Source: Adiantum capillus-veneris
Lineage: Eukaryota > Streptophyta > Polypodiopsida > Polypodiales > Pteridaceae
NCBI GenBank assembly: GCA_014529385.2
Contig: CM043947.1
Span: 132,352,891 to 132,416,890 of the forward strand
Length of the DNA stretch: 64,000 bases
Direction: 5' to 3'
Under the pieces are notes generated by a model, which had not been told where the DNA came from, did not search any database, and saw only the letters and a list, made by a program, of their open reading frames with translations. Shown in pieces: positions 33,262 to 44,800 of this stretch. Each line of letters starts with the position of its first letter. Within the stretch, counting starts at the first letter, position 1. The translations under genes were made by a program, and so were the position numbers.

Positions 33262-36139
33262 CGACCGAGGATGCTACATTGTGCTTTGGATTGGTATGGA
33301 GTTTAGAGGTGGGATCTTGTAAGATTCCACGTAATATTGCTATAAATTCTATGAAATGTTTGATCTTTAAGTGGATCTTTTAACAAATTCACAAGCTCTT
33401 AGGAGTTACATAGTGATTCCTATTCAACTCATCTTCATGAGATGGGACTTTTAAATTTTATAAGCATGAGCTTGCCCATCCTTAGTTGATCAAGTGTGTC
33501 GTAAAGTATGATATAAAACACAGGGAAACCCAATTGATGTGTGCATGTGAATAAGATCAAGATTAATTGTTTTCCATTCTTGTGATTGCACTGTGCTTTC
33601 TCTTGTAGTATGGCACACAAATTATATTTAAAAAAGGAATTCATTATCTAAGTTCACTATCATGACCTCTCACAATACCTACTCAAAGTTTCTTTATCAA
33701 CAATCTTAAACCTAGAATGTTATTGCTTTGGTGGCATGCAATTACATTTTAAACAATAACATCCATATACATCACTGATGTAGGATTGAAAGGTCTTGAA
33801 AGCACACCTTATTACTTAAGGATATGCTAAGGGACGTGTATACATGTGTACGGTAGCTTGCATAAAGAAATGAAGCACTAAATGCACAAATGTATGGCAA
33901 TTAAAAACATGCTCTAAAACATGAGATAATTCTGAGGTGCCATGTTTTTAATTAAAGTGAACTTATACTCTAGAATATGCTACTAGAAGATAAAATAGTC
34001 ATAGTCCTAAGGTGCCATTTTATTAAATTAAATTGAGATAATATACTTTTCATTGTTTTTCTCTTAGCCGCACTGTCCACACATCGTTTAAGCGCCCACC
34101 ATGCATGGTTTAAGTGCGTTATTGAGAAATGAGAACTCTTTCATTTTGGTTTTTTACATTCTTGTGATGTTGTTTTAAGACCACATGTTGCTAACACATT
34201 CGTGGCTCGTGCGGAGAGCGGATTATCTTGTAATTTTTTGGTTTTATCTAATACAATCACCAACATATTGTGGGTTTGGCTAAAAAAGATAAAGACCACA
34301 TGTTGCTAAAGATTGATTAATAGAGACTATAAATTAAATCTTCTCAAGGTTGGGGTAGATTTGGATAACAAAAGGTATATATAGAAAAAAAAAAGGGAAT
34401 TGACACACCACACTAGTCTTTGGGTTCTATTATAACTTTGCTTAGGAAAAACTAAATTAAAAGTGTAGGTTTGCAAACCCTTGGTTCTATTATAACTTTT
34501 GCTTAGGGAATACTAAATTAAAAGTGTGGGTTTGCAAACCCTTTAAAAATCATGTAAAAATTTGGTTGGATTTTGATGACTAGACAATCATCTCATACTT
34601 CACTATATAATAATGTTGGGTGCTTACTTGATGATGCATATAAATCATGTTGCTTTGGTAGTTATATAACTGATGTGGTCTCTTCAAAGGACATGGATAG
34701 GGGCACCTAAAGGCAATCATGTGTAGAAACTCCAACATGTAGCATCTTTGAATTTTCAAATGATTTCTTTTATTTTTTTTAGAAGAGAAAAAAAAAGTCC
34801 TTGATGCTCATGAAAAGTAAAGCTTGTTGACCAAACACCCTAGGTCTTTATTCACCTTTATAATGAGCTCTAAGTGGAGGATCACATGAAAAGCTCCCAA
34901 AGGTAGGTAGGTTTTGGTGCTTCACATACACACATATATATATTGTTGTTTGCTAACTTATAAGCCGGATATTTTAGGTGGAAATCTAAGGATATGTGCT
35001 TAAACAAGTTAAAGAGCATCTAGTGCTCTGTGCATAATGTGCTTGCACGCTTCTTTTGGATACGACAAAAAGCGGTGAGTAGTTTCAATTTTTTGAAGCC
35101 ATGTGTAAGAGAAGATTGTGTTGCACATTATATAGTTTAAAGTTGAAAGTGTTGTGAAGTATTTAAAAAATAAAAAAAAATTTAAAAAATAAATTGGATT
35201 GGTGAAAGACATTATTTTTTGAGAAAATATTTAGAAATTTAGTATTCAATGAGGTGCTCAAAATGTGACACGTCTCATGCATGGAAGTGAATCAAGAGAA
35301 AGGGAATTGGCTTAATGAATAGCTTGTCCTATCCACATTTTACATTCTTGAAGTCCATGGGCCCTCAACAAGGGTATGTGAGCATTGTGAAGTGTAAAAC
35401 CTTTTGTATGAATTATGTGAAGAAGGCTTGATATCTATAGGCTTGTTTGAAGTGGCCAATTTTTGTACCTTTCCTTGGGAAAGTGCCCATTTGGCAATAA
35501 TTTTTGAGGGCTATTTACCAAGGCTAATGAATATATCTATACTTTGAAAGCTTTTCAAAAGGAGTTCTTTACCTTTGCAAAACACTATCATCCTAGAAAC
35601 TCTAAAAGAATGTACTCTTTTCCTATGGGAAAGTGGAGAACCCATTAAAGCCAATTGTTGTAAGTATGTGTGTGTATAGAAAAGCTCCATGCAACTTGGA
35701 ATGGGCCATAAAGAATATATTCTTCAAAATTATTCTCTTGGTTGAAAATGTGAATGTAAGAAAGACTAACATGGCCCCTTACAAGTTGTAATAATGCCTT
35801 AGGATTTGAACCTTGCTTATTTTATTCCCAAAGGATGTGGGTGTATTCTCAAAAAAGTAGTAGAAAGTATTCAATCCTAATTATAATGTGAATGTACCTC
35901 TCTTTTTAATCCAAAGCTCCCTAATGCCAAAGAATCAAAGTGAGAATCAAGTTAAAATATCGAATGGCTTGAGATGGGACAATCTAGTTTCACATTGAGA
36001 GGTGAAAAAATGCGACGTTTTATGTTCTTTCGCATGGGTCGTGTGAAAAGCTCGCATGATTTAATGTAATCGAGGGGTGAAAGATATAATGCTTTATGTT
36101 TTTCTCTCTTATAACTTGTGTTGAAAGCCTACATGATCT

Positions 36140-36175
<36 letters not shown>

Positions 36176-38122
36176 TGCACGCACACACTTGTGCGTGCGA
36201 CCACAACGACACACACCTATACCTACATGTGGGCCAAGGGATCATATCACCAGTGAAAAGTGTTAATTTTGTATGTCTTCTCTCGTACCTAGAGGCTTCC
36301 TTTGTCATTGCAATATCCTTTCTCTTAAAGTATGTACAAGGGATATCTCCATTAGCCACGTGGCTTGTGTTTCTCACTTTGCAAGCCAGTTGATAGCGTT
36401 ACTATTGGTCATACTTTTGTACATGGCCACCACTAATCCTTAGATCTCCAAATAACACCTTTTTGATTCGCTCAGCCTTGAGCCCTTTTTTGTCTCATTA
36501 TCTCAAAGCTTTCAAAAGATGTCACCCTTTGCTAAGTTGATAGAAAACGATAATCAATGTAAGGGCCCCATCTTTTTCATGGGATTTTGCTCCATATTCA
36601 TGCTCATCGATTGCATCATACAAGCCTAAGCAAGTGATGGGAAAGCCAATCATGAAGCACATGGCGCTATATGGCCATAACATAGGAAGATATTTTGAAC
36701 CTAGGAAACCTTTTTTCCCAAACTCGAAAAACCTACAAATGCAAAATATTATAGGTAATTTTAAAATTTAGAGGTAAATCTCAAATTTTGTAGGCGGGAT
36801 TAATCATTACACTAAACCAAGATTTTTTTCGACCACTACACGGTGATAGAACCATAAGTCCGAAGAATTTTCTGCCTTCTAAAAGAAGGTCTTAGCAAGT
36901 TAGCATCCCCCCTTTGCCAAAGTTTGATCATCTAGTAGTGTTTTCTTGTGTGCCCACTTTTCATTTTATTTTCTCTTTTTGCACTCTGTACGTATTTTAC
37001 TCGTTACTTATTTGTGTTTTTAAATGTCAAAATATATTTATAATATCTCTTTTGTATTTATTTCTCTCATATTTTGATTTTCCTTTCAGAAGGAGACGGT
37101 GAAATCTCACAACACTCTTGTGCTTATATTTAATAACTAGACACATGCACTCACTGCAAGCATGCATGGTGTATTGTCCATCCTAGTGAGGGGTTGAGGA
37201 TGGTATAAAAACGCGGAAGCAGTAGTCTTGTGTGGCTAGGGCCTTGTAAGAGCATTGCCTACATGCTAAAAATGAGCACACAATCGAACATGGAGAATCC
37301 CAAGTCCCTTGCATAGGCAGAACAAGCATGCATGTGAACTCTGCGAGGCCCTACACACTTGACAACATACAAGAGAGGGATTCATCTGGATGTATGCAAT
37401 TGGAAGCAATACCATTGCTAGTTTTATACACACTTACACATTCCTTTTATATATTAAGCTATCACTTTGACAACAATAGACAGAAAATATAGAAGGACAA
37501 GCCATAAGTCAAGGAGATCAAGACAAAAAGTCAAATTAGTACCCTAATAATAAATATACAGTATATTTATTAATAAGATTAGCAATAATAAGATTTCTTC
37601 ATATGAATTGAAATCAATTTTTTTTTTTGAATATGCAATTTTTAATGGTAATTATGACATTCTTGTGCTCAACATCTCAACAGATATAGAAAAGCTATTG
37701 CACCCAATGATGCCTTCTATAACATGCTTTTAACAAAGCCAAGCTAGAATTTTTAATAGTAAGAGGCATACATCAGAAGAATGATGGGCCTTGCTTGTGC
37801 AGATAATAAAGCTTGATTTAACAATTACATCTTAGGATCAAGGAGCCATTACAAAAAAACCAGGAAGACAATTCTATAATCAATTAGGAAAATAGTTGTG
37901 GAGCTGGCTTAAGTTAAAAATCAAGAATCTTTCCATTAAGTCAAAGAAGGTGTGCATGTCAAAACAATTCTTGCCTTTCTTTTTTATTAAACACTAATTG
38001 AAATAGAGATTCCAAATACACTATCAAGTACTTACCTTTGTGACATGGAGTGTAGATAACACATAATTTTGTTATGCAACTAATTTTGGACTTTTATAAA
38101 ACTAGAGGCTATCTTTGAGCAA
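33262..38122. other. AT-rich intergenic region, no gene seen
   Basis: No domain, long frame or RNA gene was recognised across almost 4.9 kb. Local features are a tandem pair at 34420-34541, a CT tract at 36141-36172, and many A/T runs. Open stretches such as 36175-36393 and 36914-37102 arise from low-complexity sequence and have no supporting motif. Confidence 0.5.
34420..34541 (+). repeat. Two tandem units of about 61 bp
   Basis: Both units run ttggttctattataactt...cttagg-a-tactaaattaaaagtgt-ggtttgcaaaccc with four or five differences. Each ends with the near-palindrome gggtttgcaaaccc. The second unit follows the first without a gap at 34481. Confidence 0.85.
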
Positions 38123-38442
38123 GTGGCAATATAAATCTTCAATTTCTCTCCTCTTACCTAACAACAAGGCACCATTGTATATTTAAGGATCTTCTTCTAT
38201 GTTTAGATTAGAAGTGCATCCATTGGAAGTGGCAAGACAAATCTTCAATTTCTCTCCTCTTACCTAACAACAATGCACCATTGTATATTTAAGGATCTTC
38301 TTCTATGTTTAGATTAGAAGTGCATCCATTGGAAGTGGCAATACAAATCTTCAATTTCTGTCCTCTACTACCTAAGAACAAGGCGCCATTGTATATTTAA
38401 GGATCTTCTTCTATGTTTAGATTAGAAGTGCATCCATTGGAA
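38123..38442 (+). repeat. Three tandem units of about 106 bp
   Basis: Units start at 38123, 38229 and 38335 with gtggcaatacaaatcttcaa-type sequence and end ...gaagtgcatccattggaa. The first two are 106 bp; the third has a small insertion (ctactacctaag) and one G substitution in the CT block. Very few differences, so the amplification is recent. Confidence 0.9.
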
Positions 38443-38831
38443 GAGGCTCAAAAACTTGAAAATGGTGTTGAACAATTGCAAAAAATCCATATCTCAAATC
38501 ATCTTGCTGTTTTTTATTTTGCTAATTCAAAAATTCATACAAATGTTAAACTATCCATATTGGTGTATATACCATGCTATTGCTAAGGTAGCCAACCACT
38601 AAAGGGTGAAAGCATGTTAACGTTTCCCGCTTTTTGTGCTAGTTAACATATGCCACCAAGCACATCTTGTAAGCATAACACATGGATAGGACAGTCATGT
38701 TTTTTCAAGCGTGTGGGCCACCATCATGAATTATACAAAGTGTATACATGGACTTCAAAAAAATGAATCGTAATATTTTTAAAATCTCAAACAGTTAAGC
38801 TCAGACACTACGTTGAGGTAGTGGTGTAGTC

Positions 38832-39129
38832 ATGAAGCATGGAGGGAAACACGACGCAGGGGCCACAAGTCAGAGAAAGGGAGGAAAGCGATTGCGAGCT
38901 ACAAGCAGGTCTGCAGTCAGAGGCCAACAGTCAGCCCAAGTGGAGGATAGCTCACCACTGGAGTCAACCACCTCCGACAGCTCTCTTGACAATACTCCAC
39001 CAAGAAGGAAGTCGAGGGGCAAAGGTTCTGTTGCGTCTCCTCCACCCTGCAAAAGATTGAAGGCTTTTAATCCCCAAGGATTCCTAATGTCAAAGTACAT
39101 ACATACAGGGAAGGAAAAGCAGGACTTAG
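38832..39129 (+). CDS. Basic, low-complexity exon at the start of the unknown gene family region
   Basis: Open from ATG 38832 for 99 codons to a GT at 39130 that is followed by a CT tract. The peptide is Ser/Lys/Arg-rich (QRKGGKRLRATSRSAVRG, TPPRRKSRGKGSVASPP) and looks like a disordered, nuclear-type N-terminus. It lies 410 bp upstream of the decayed domain copy at 39543. Donor phase (1) does not match that acceptor, although another GT at 39095 would. I therefore cannot say whether it belonged to the decayed upstream copy or to the intact-looking gene downstream. Confidence 0.4.
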
Positions 39130-39160
<31 letters not shown>

Positions 39161-39542
39161 TGAATGGGGGGGCTACATTTGGAAGTTGTAAATCAAGCAA
39201 AGCATGACACATTTCTCTAGCAGTCTCCCTGGCTACTAATCTATTAGTGAATCCTCTCACCCATGAGAAAATTGTGTTACTAAGCATATGTTGCAATCAA
39301 TGCAGAGGACTATGCATTCAACTTATATGCTTGTTCTTGCAGTAGCCCTTGGCTGCAATCTTGTTGTGGATTCTCTCACACTGATCGGGTGCTTGTGCAT
39401 TGCCTTAGGTATTCAAGGTGCATGCTTAGATGATTGCATCTAAGGAGAGCCCACGCAATTTCCTGTGTAGAAATTACTTGACAGCTCTATTCTAGTGGGG
39501 TTATGTAAGGTTTTAATCTTATAATCCTTGGAAATCTCCCAG

Positions 39543-40200
39543 GCTAAACATCCCACTGCAAGAAAAGTTTTGTGTAATAGCAGAAGAGTTTAATGTTGTC
39601 CATGGCCTCTCCATGGACGGTGTCGACCCCAAATTGGTGAAGTGGGAGTAGATTACAGATGTGGAGTGGTTCAGTGTATTCAGAGAGACGAAGGATCACA
39701 AAAAATATTGCTTCAAATGCAGTAGCATTCAAAGCAATTTGTACGACCAAGTACTTCAGCTGCACTACAGGGTGTACAAGAAGGCCCCCCCCAACATGGA
39801 AATTAATTCGGCTTTTGGAAAAGGGTTTTGTAAAACAATTTAGTCCAGTGGCAATTGCAAGTGGCTGAATCATGCAGTTCAATTCAGTTGAGTTTGTTGT
39901 CCAGCATTTGCAGGACCTTTGAGAAAAAGGATACTACAATGTCCATGTTGAAAAGTGGAGGGCGTAATACCAACCCCTCAAGTAAAAAAACAGAGGAGGG
40001 CTCCGTGGAAACAAAGGATGATTGTGCTGGCCAAGTAGCTCCGAACGTCGTTTCTGCTACCAGGGGAACACCCCTCTCTATTAACAGCTCTCACAAAGTG
40101 ACAACAAGTCTGTCATATTTTGGGCTCTCTAATTTGCAGCACATCATGAGTGCAAGTGACCATCTCAAAAATCGAATGTAGGATGCTAAACAACAGCTCA
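39543..40200 (+). pseudogene. Decayed copy A of the unknown domain
   Basis: After an acceptor-like ccctcccag-type site (AG 39541-39542), the frame reads EKFCVIAEEFNVVHGLSMDG, ITDVEWFSVF and YDQVLQLHYRVYKKAPPN. This aligns with the domain at 42195-42613 (RFCYTREELHEEYGLSLEG, VTDQDWLSVF, CRLLFHKVYQSMPTN). A TAG at 39649-39651 interrupts it, and the end is shifted. Downstream (39855-40181) a Ser/Thr-rich open stretch may match the coiled region after the domain in copy B. Probably a pseudogene. Confidence 0.55.
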
Positions 40201-40240
40201 AGAATGTGGGTCAGGGGTCAGCTGTGTAGTACTTTCTATG

Positions 40241-40378
40241 AGGCAGAAGCTTTATAATGCTGAGAATGAATTGCGGTGTTTAGGCCTCACTGACAGTGTG
40301 GATGCAAGGAGGCAGAAGATTTATAATGCTGAGAATGAATTGCGGTGTTTAGGCCTCACTGACAGTGTGGATGCAAGG
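40241..40378 (+). repeat. Two 69-bp tandem units that keep the frame
   Basis: Units 40241-40309 and 40310-40378 differ at a single base. Each encodes 23 residues, RQKLYNAENELRCLGLTDSV followed by DAR in the first copy, with Leu changed to Ile in the second. The enclosing frame runs from ATG 40238 to a stop at 40421-40423. Length divisible by three and near-identity indicate a recent in-frame duplication. Confidence 0.92.
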
Positions 40379-40559
40379 AGAGAAATAGAGCTCAAAGTAA
40401 AGGGACACATGTCAGCTCCCTAGCCCATATGCCCACAAGGTGCATTCAAATTCTGTTGGATGGCCATGGAGGTGGACCAATGATAATTAGGCTAGATTAA
40501 ATCTAGTTTAATTCATTTAAAAACAATTAATAAAAGAACCAATAAGAATTAAGCTCTCT

Positions 40560-40874
40560 AGAAGACTATTGGATAGTCTCCCAAGGGGTCCAATGAGCAT
40601 TCAACAGCCCAATGGCTTGCCTGATTCCTATTGGACAAGAGAAAAAGGGGTCCAATGAGAGTTTAGTTGTATTAATTAAGTACCTAAAGCTCTCACAAAA
40701 GGGGAAAGGGGGACACATGTCACAATACTATCACTTATGCTTTTTAAATCCTATTGGCTAAGCCAGCAAGAGGAAATAGCATGAGGGGTCGACCAAGAGA
40801 GAGAGGGGGATGAATTTCTCAAGGCATTATCACTTACACACACACAAACACACAAGCTCATGGTGAAGCAAGAA

Positions 40875-40919
<45 letters not shown>

Positions 40920-41480
40920 TCTCAAGATTTAATGGAAAGCTCACCATCTACTCCAAGCTTGTGAGAAGGAAGGCCTACACCAACAGCTCTTGGCTTTGTG
41001 ATGCAAATCCAACCAAGAGCCAAGCTTCAATGCATGCTCATCTCCTCTACCATGCTAATTACTAAGCTATGCTAAGCTTTTATGAGTGATTATGTGAGGA
41101 GATATATTTCTTTCTTGTAAGACTACTCCTTCTTCCTCTCAATCTACTCTCATACCTTGCTAGTTCTCACCATCTTCGAAGGTGTGTGTGGTCTTGGGTC
41201 TGAGATCGTGAGGGAATTGATGTTGTGTTTTGTAAGTGTTTGCTTAGTGCTTGAAGCTTCCATCTTCATTGCACTAGCTAGTTATTGAAGGAACACAAAG
41301 AATTGTATTGTAAAATGTCTCCCTTGATGGGGGAAACCTATAATACAAAGCCTTTTGGAGGGGGGACCGGCTCCATGTAAATCCAGTCCTCAACTATTGT
41401 CAATAGCTTAATTTTCTCTCTCTTTTGAAGTATAGTTCATGCCTATTTAACTAGGTTTTATGCTTTTTGTTTCTCTCTCC
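40560..41480 (+). repeat. Dispersed repeat, copy 2 (LTR-like)
   Basis: Related in sequence and order to 28220-29100, same orientation. Within it a phrase of the type 'ctattgga...ggggtccaatgag' occurs twice (40566-40600 and 40630-40662), and a 42-bp CT tract lies at 40877-40918. The end is near gttcatgcctatttaactagg (about 41436-41456). It separates copy A from the intact-looking copy B of the RING gene family. Confidence 0.6.
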
Positions 41481-41534
41481 ACCCAAGCACTCTTGTATGC
41501 TCATTAGGAATCTATTCTAGGGTGAAAGCATGAA

Positions 41535-41850
41535 ATGGTGGTCAGTTTTAAGGGCTTTTCTAGGTGGTTTTTGAAGTACTTCTCAAGTTTTATTTCTTCC
41601 CTTCAAATAATTTATCGGGGACGTGGAAAATTGCAAGAACTGGAAAATGCCGCCACTTCAAGAATGCCATCATTTTTTGAACATTGTTTACGGGTAGAAG
41701 GTGACTGTGACTTCTCTTGCATGCCATTCTACACAGCAGGAAGCTACCCACGCGCTACTGCATCTTCATGCACCTTGCGTGAACAGAGCGAGGAAGAAGT
41801 GCAGATGCCTACCCTCTCTGTGCGACCTCAATCTTCACCGGGTACTGGTA

Positions 41851-41891
<41 letters not shown>

Positions 41892-44800
41892 TCTCTCTCT
41901 CTCTTGTTGTAGTGGAGCAATGTGTTTGTTTGAGGACATTGTGAATCATGGATTGTGTTTTTTTGTTTGTACAGTAATATAAAGACTCCACCACGAAAGT
42001 GCACCATGGCAGCAGTGCTGATGGTGGTTCAGCTAGCATGCTTTCATCCAGTAGCAAGCCTAGGAGCTCCACAACATTGGGCATGAAGTCTGAAACTATC
42101 GGAAAAAAAAACATTGGTACGTATCAACTCTGTCTCTTCAATTGTAGAAATGTTCTTTTCAATGTTTGTTTACTATGTCAAATGTGGTTTGTAGCAAGAT
42201 CTTCCTGGAGGATTCAATACCCTAAGCAAACTCGATTTTGCTACACACGAGAGGAGTTGCATGAGGAGTATGGCTTAAGCTTGGAGGGAAAGCTCTACCA
42301 CAACCTCAGTGAGGTTGATGTCACAGATCAGGATTGGTTGTCGGTCTTCATGAAGAAAAGGGAGAAGGGCTCTAAAATCTTTCTTCATATGATGCGACCT
42401 GAGTTTGTAGACAAATGCAGGTTACTATTTCACAAAGTCTACCAAAGCATGCCAACCAACAAAGAGATCACACACAAGTTTGCAACGTTGTTTGTGTACG
42501 AGCGATGCCCAGCTTCTCGGCAAGATCCTGCAGGTCGAAAGGTTGCATGGGCTGCTTTTGGTGAACAGGTTTTGGACCATTGCAAGAAGCTTCCGGGTGG
42601 CATTGACAAGAAAGTAAAGATTGGAGAATAATGAGGGGACATCACTTCAGCCCCTTCGTCTTGAAAATGTCAGGGCAAGTCATAAAAGTGGGCAAAATGC
42701 TCTCTTATCTGGCAGCACTTCTCTAGTTAGTGCCTCCTTTATAAGCCAACAAGTAAATGCACAGGTGGAGCAGATTCTGGATGCAAAAAGGGATGCATTA
42801 AAGGTTTTGAACACAACATTGGATAATGTGAGAGTAGAGCTACAAGACAGGAACCAAAATATGTGGAAGATACAAGGGACATCTTCAGTCGCGGAAGTGC
42901 TTCAGGGGCAATTGCAAGAGCTCCAGATATTGCGGTCCAGCATGAAGGGAGTTTTCGATACTGACCCTGATTTTTTGGTGATTGAAGGCAAGATGGATGC
43001 TCTAACTAGTGCACTCACAGCTCTTGGAGCCAATGCAAGAAGCTCAAACATAAGAGATGAGGTGGATCGTCTCCAGGTATGTGTCGACCAAGTCAAGGCA
43101 GGATTTTTGTTTATGTGGTAATGCCCTAGGTACTTGACATGGTACTCTCTTCTATTTAGGTGGTTTTGTTTGCCATGCCAGTTATTTCTATTTATGTGGT
43201 AATGCCCTAGGTACTTGACATGGTACCCTTTTCTATTTAGATGGTTGTTTTTGTCATGCCAGTTATTTCTGTTATGGCGCTAAGTGCCCAACATACCTGA
43301 CATGGTAGTTTTTTCTATTGTGGGATTCTATCATGGTAATAGTGCCCAAGTTTCTTGGCATGGTAGTTTCCTTTTACATTCTTTTTGTTACGGTGACATT
43401 GACCAAGTACTTTTCCATGGTGGTTTTTTTTTCTATGAGTATTTGTTTTTTCCATGGAAGTTTGTCTATTATTGTGGTACTTGTCATGGTAGTTTTTTCT
43501 ACCATGACAAGTGCAGAGGTCATGGCTATTTTTCCAGGTATCATGTAATGGCCAAAATGCCTGTCATGGTACTTCGTTTGATCATGGTGGTGTTTTTTTC
43601 ATGGCAGTATTTCCTGCTATGGTACTTTTCTTTTGCTATTGTTGTAGTGCTCAAGGTACTTTTCTACTATCCATGGTATATATCATTACCTTAGAGGTTT
43701 TTTGGAAAGCCATCTCTGTTATGGTGGCAGTGCCCAAGGTACTTTTTCATGGTTTTTTTTTTTCTATGGTTGATTGTTTCTTTAAGGAAGTTTGTTGATA
43801 TTGTGGTTGTGCCCAAGGTACTTGTAAAGGTAATTTTTCCTATTAAGGTGGTTGTACGGTCATTTCTTATTAGTGTGTAGTGTCCAAGAAACTTGTCATT
43901 GTAATTTGTTTTTGGTCATGGTGGCTTTTTTATCATGATAGTCTTTCCTGTTATGGTAGTAGCTTTTGCCTTGATGTTTTTAATGGAATGGCAATTTTCT
44001 GTTATGGTGGTAGTGTCCAAGGTACTTTTCTACTTGCCATGGTATTTTTAATTGCCTTGGCGGTTTTTTGGAGTGTCCAAAGTACTTTTTATGGTAGTTT
44101 TTTCTGTCAAAGGTACTTGTCATGGTACTTTGTGTTGTAATGGTGGTTCTCATATCTAATCCATGTGGGCCTTTTGTTCTTCATTTGTCATGCAGAAAGA
44201 AGTGACTGACTTGGAAGCATTAGCGAGTACGTGTGTGCAACAGATCAACTTTTATGAGAGCATGTTGGAGCAGGTGAAGGCTGGTGATACAATGTTACTG
44301 CTTCCGACAGCTGGCCAACACTTGAGCCACTTGCAGACTACATTCTCTGTTCCAGGACTATGTGCTGCATGTGGTCTTGCATTCATGGATTCCCATGTGG
44401 TTTGTGTATACACGCTAGCATGTGGTCATGCATACCATGCTCTGTGTTTTACTACCTGGCTTGGATCAGAGACGGTATGTGCGGACGCCTCTTGCAAGAG
44501 TAGTATTCCAGATTCACTTAAATCAATGCTCCTGCATACAGGTTGGTTACCGTTGCTTCCAATATCATATAAATCCAAGAACAGTTCAGGTTGCCTTGAA
44601 GTATCTGCTGATTGCACAAGCCTGAACTTCACTAATGTGCTTGCAGGTTCTGGCCATATTCCTTGTGTGGCGTCGAAACAGGATGACGTGCCAAAGGTTG
44701 TGCTACAAGCTACTCCTGAAGCCCATAGTGTGTACTCCAGTGAGGGCACTCCAGTTGTGAAGGTAGACCCCCCTGCAAGCATAGCAGCAGTTGAGACACA

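Noticed and set aside
32922-33383. Poly-Pro and poly-Gly frames around 33058-33088
   Set aside because: Caused by a G31 homopolymer, which is also a likely assembly or sequencing weak point; the same applies to the C38 run at 41852-41889.
36914-37102. Small membrane protein
   Set aside because: Hydrophobic only because of T-rich sequence; no start context or conservation evidence.
43284-44140. Trp/Phe-rich membrane-like open frames of about 90-136 codons
   Set aside because: They lie wholly inside an intron made of degenerate repeats; hydrophobicity comes from T-rich repeat units.
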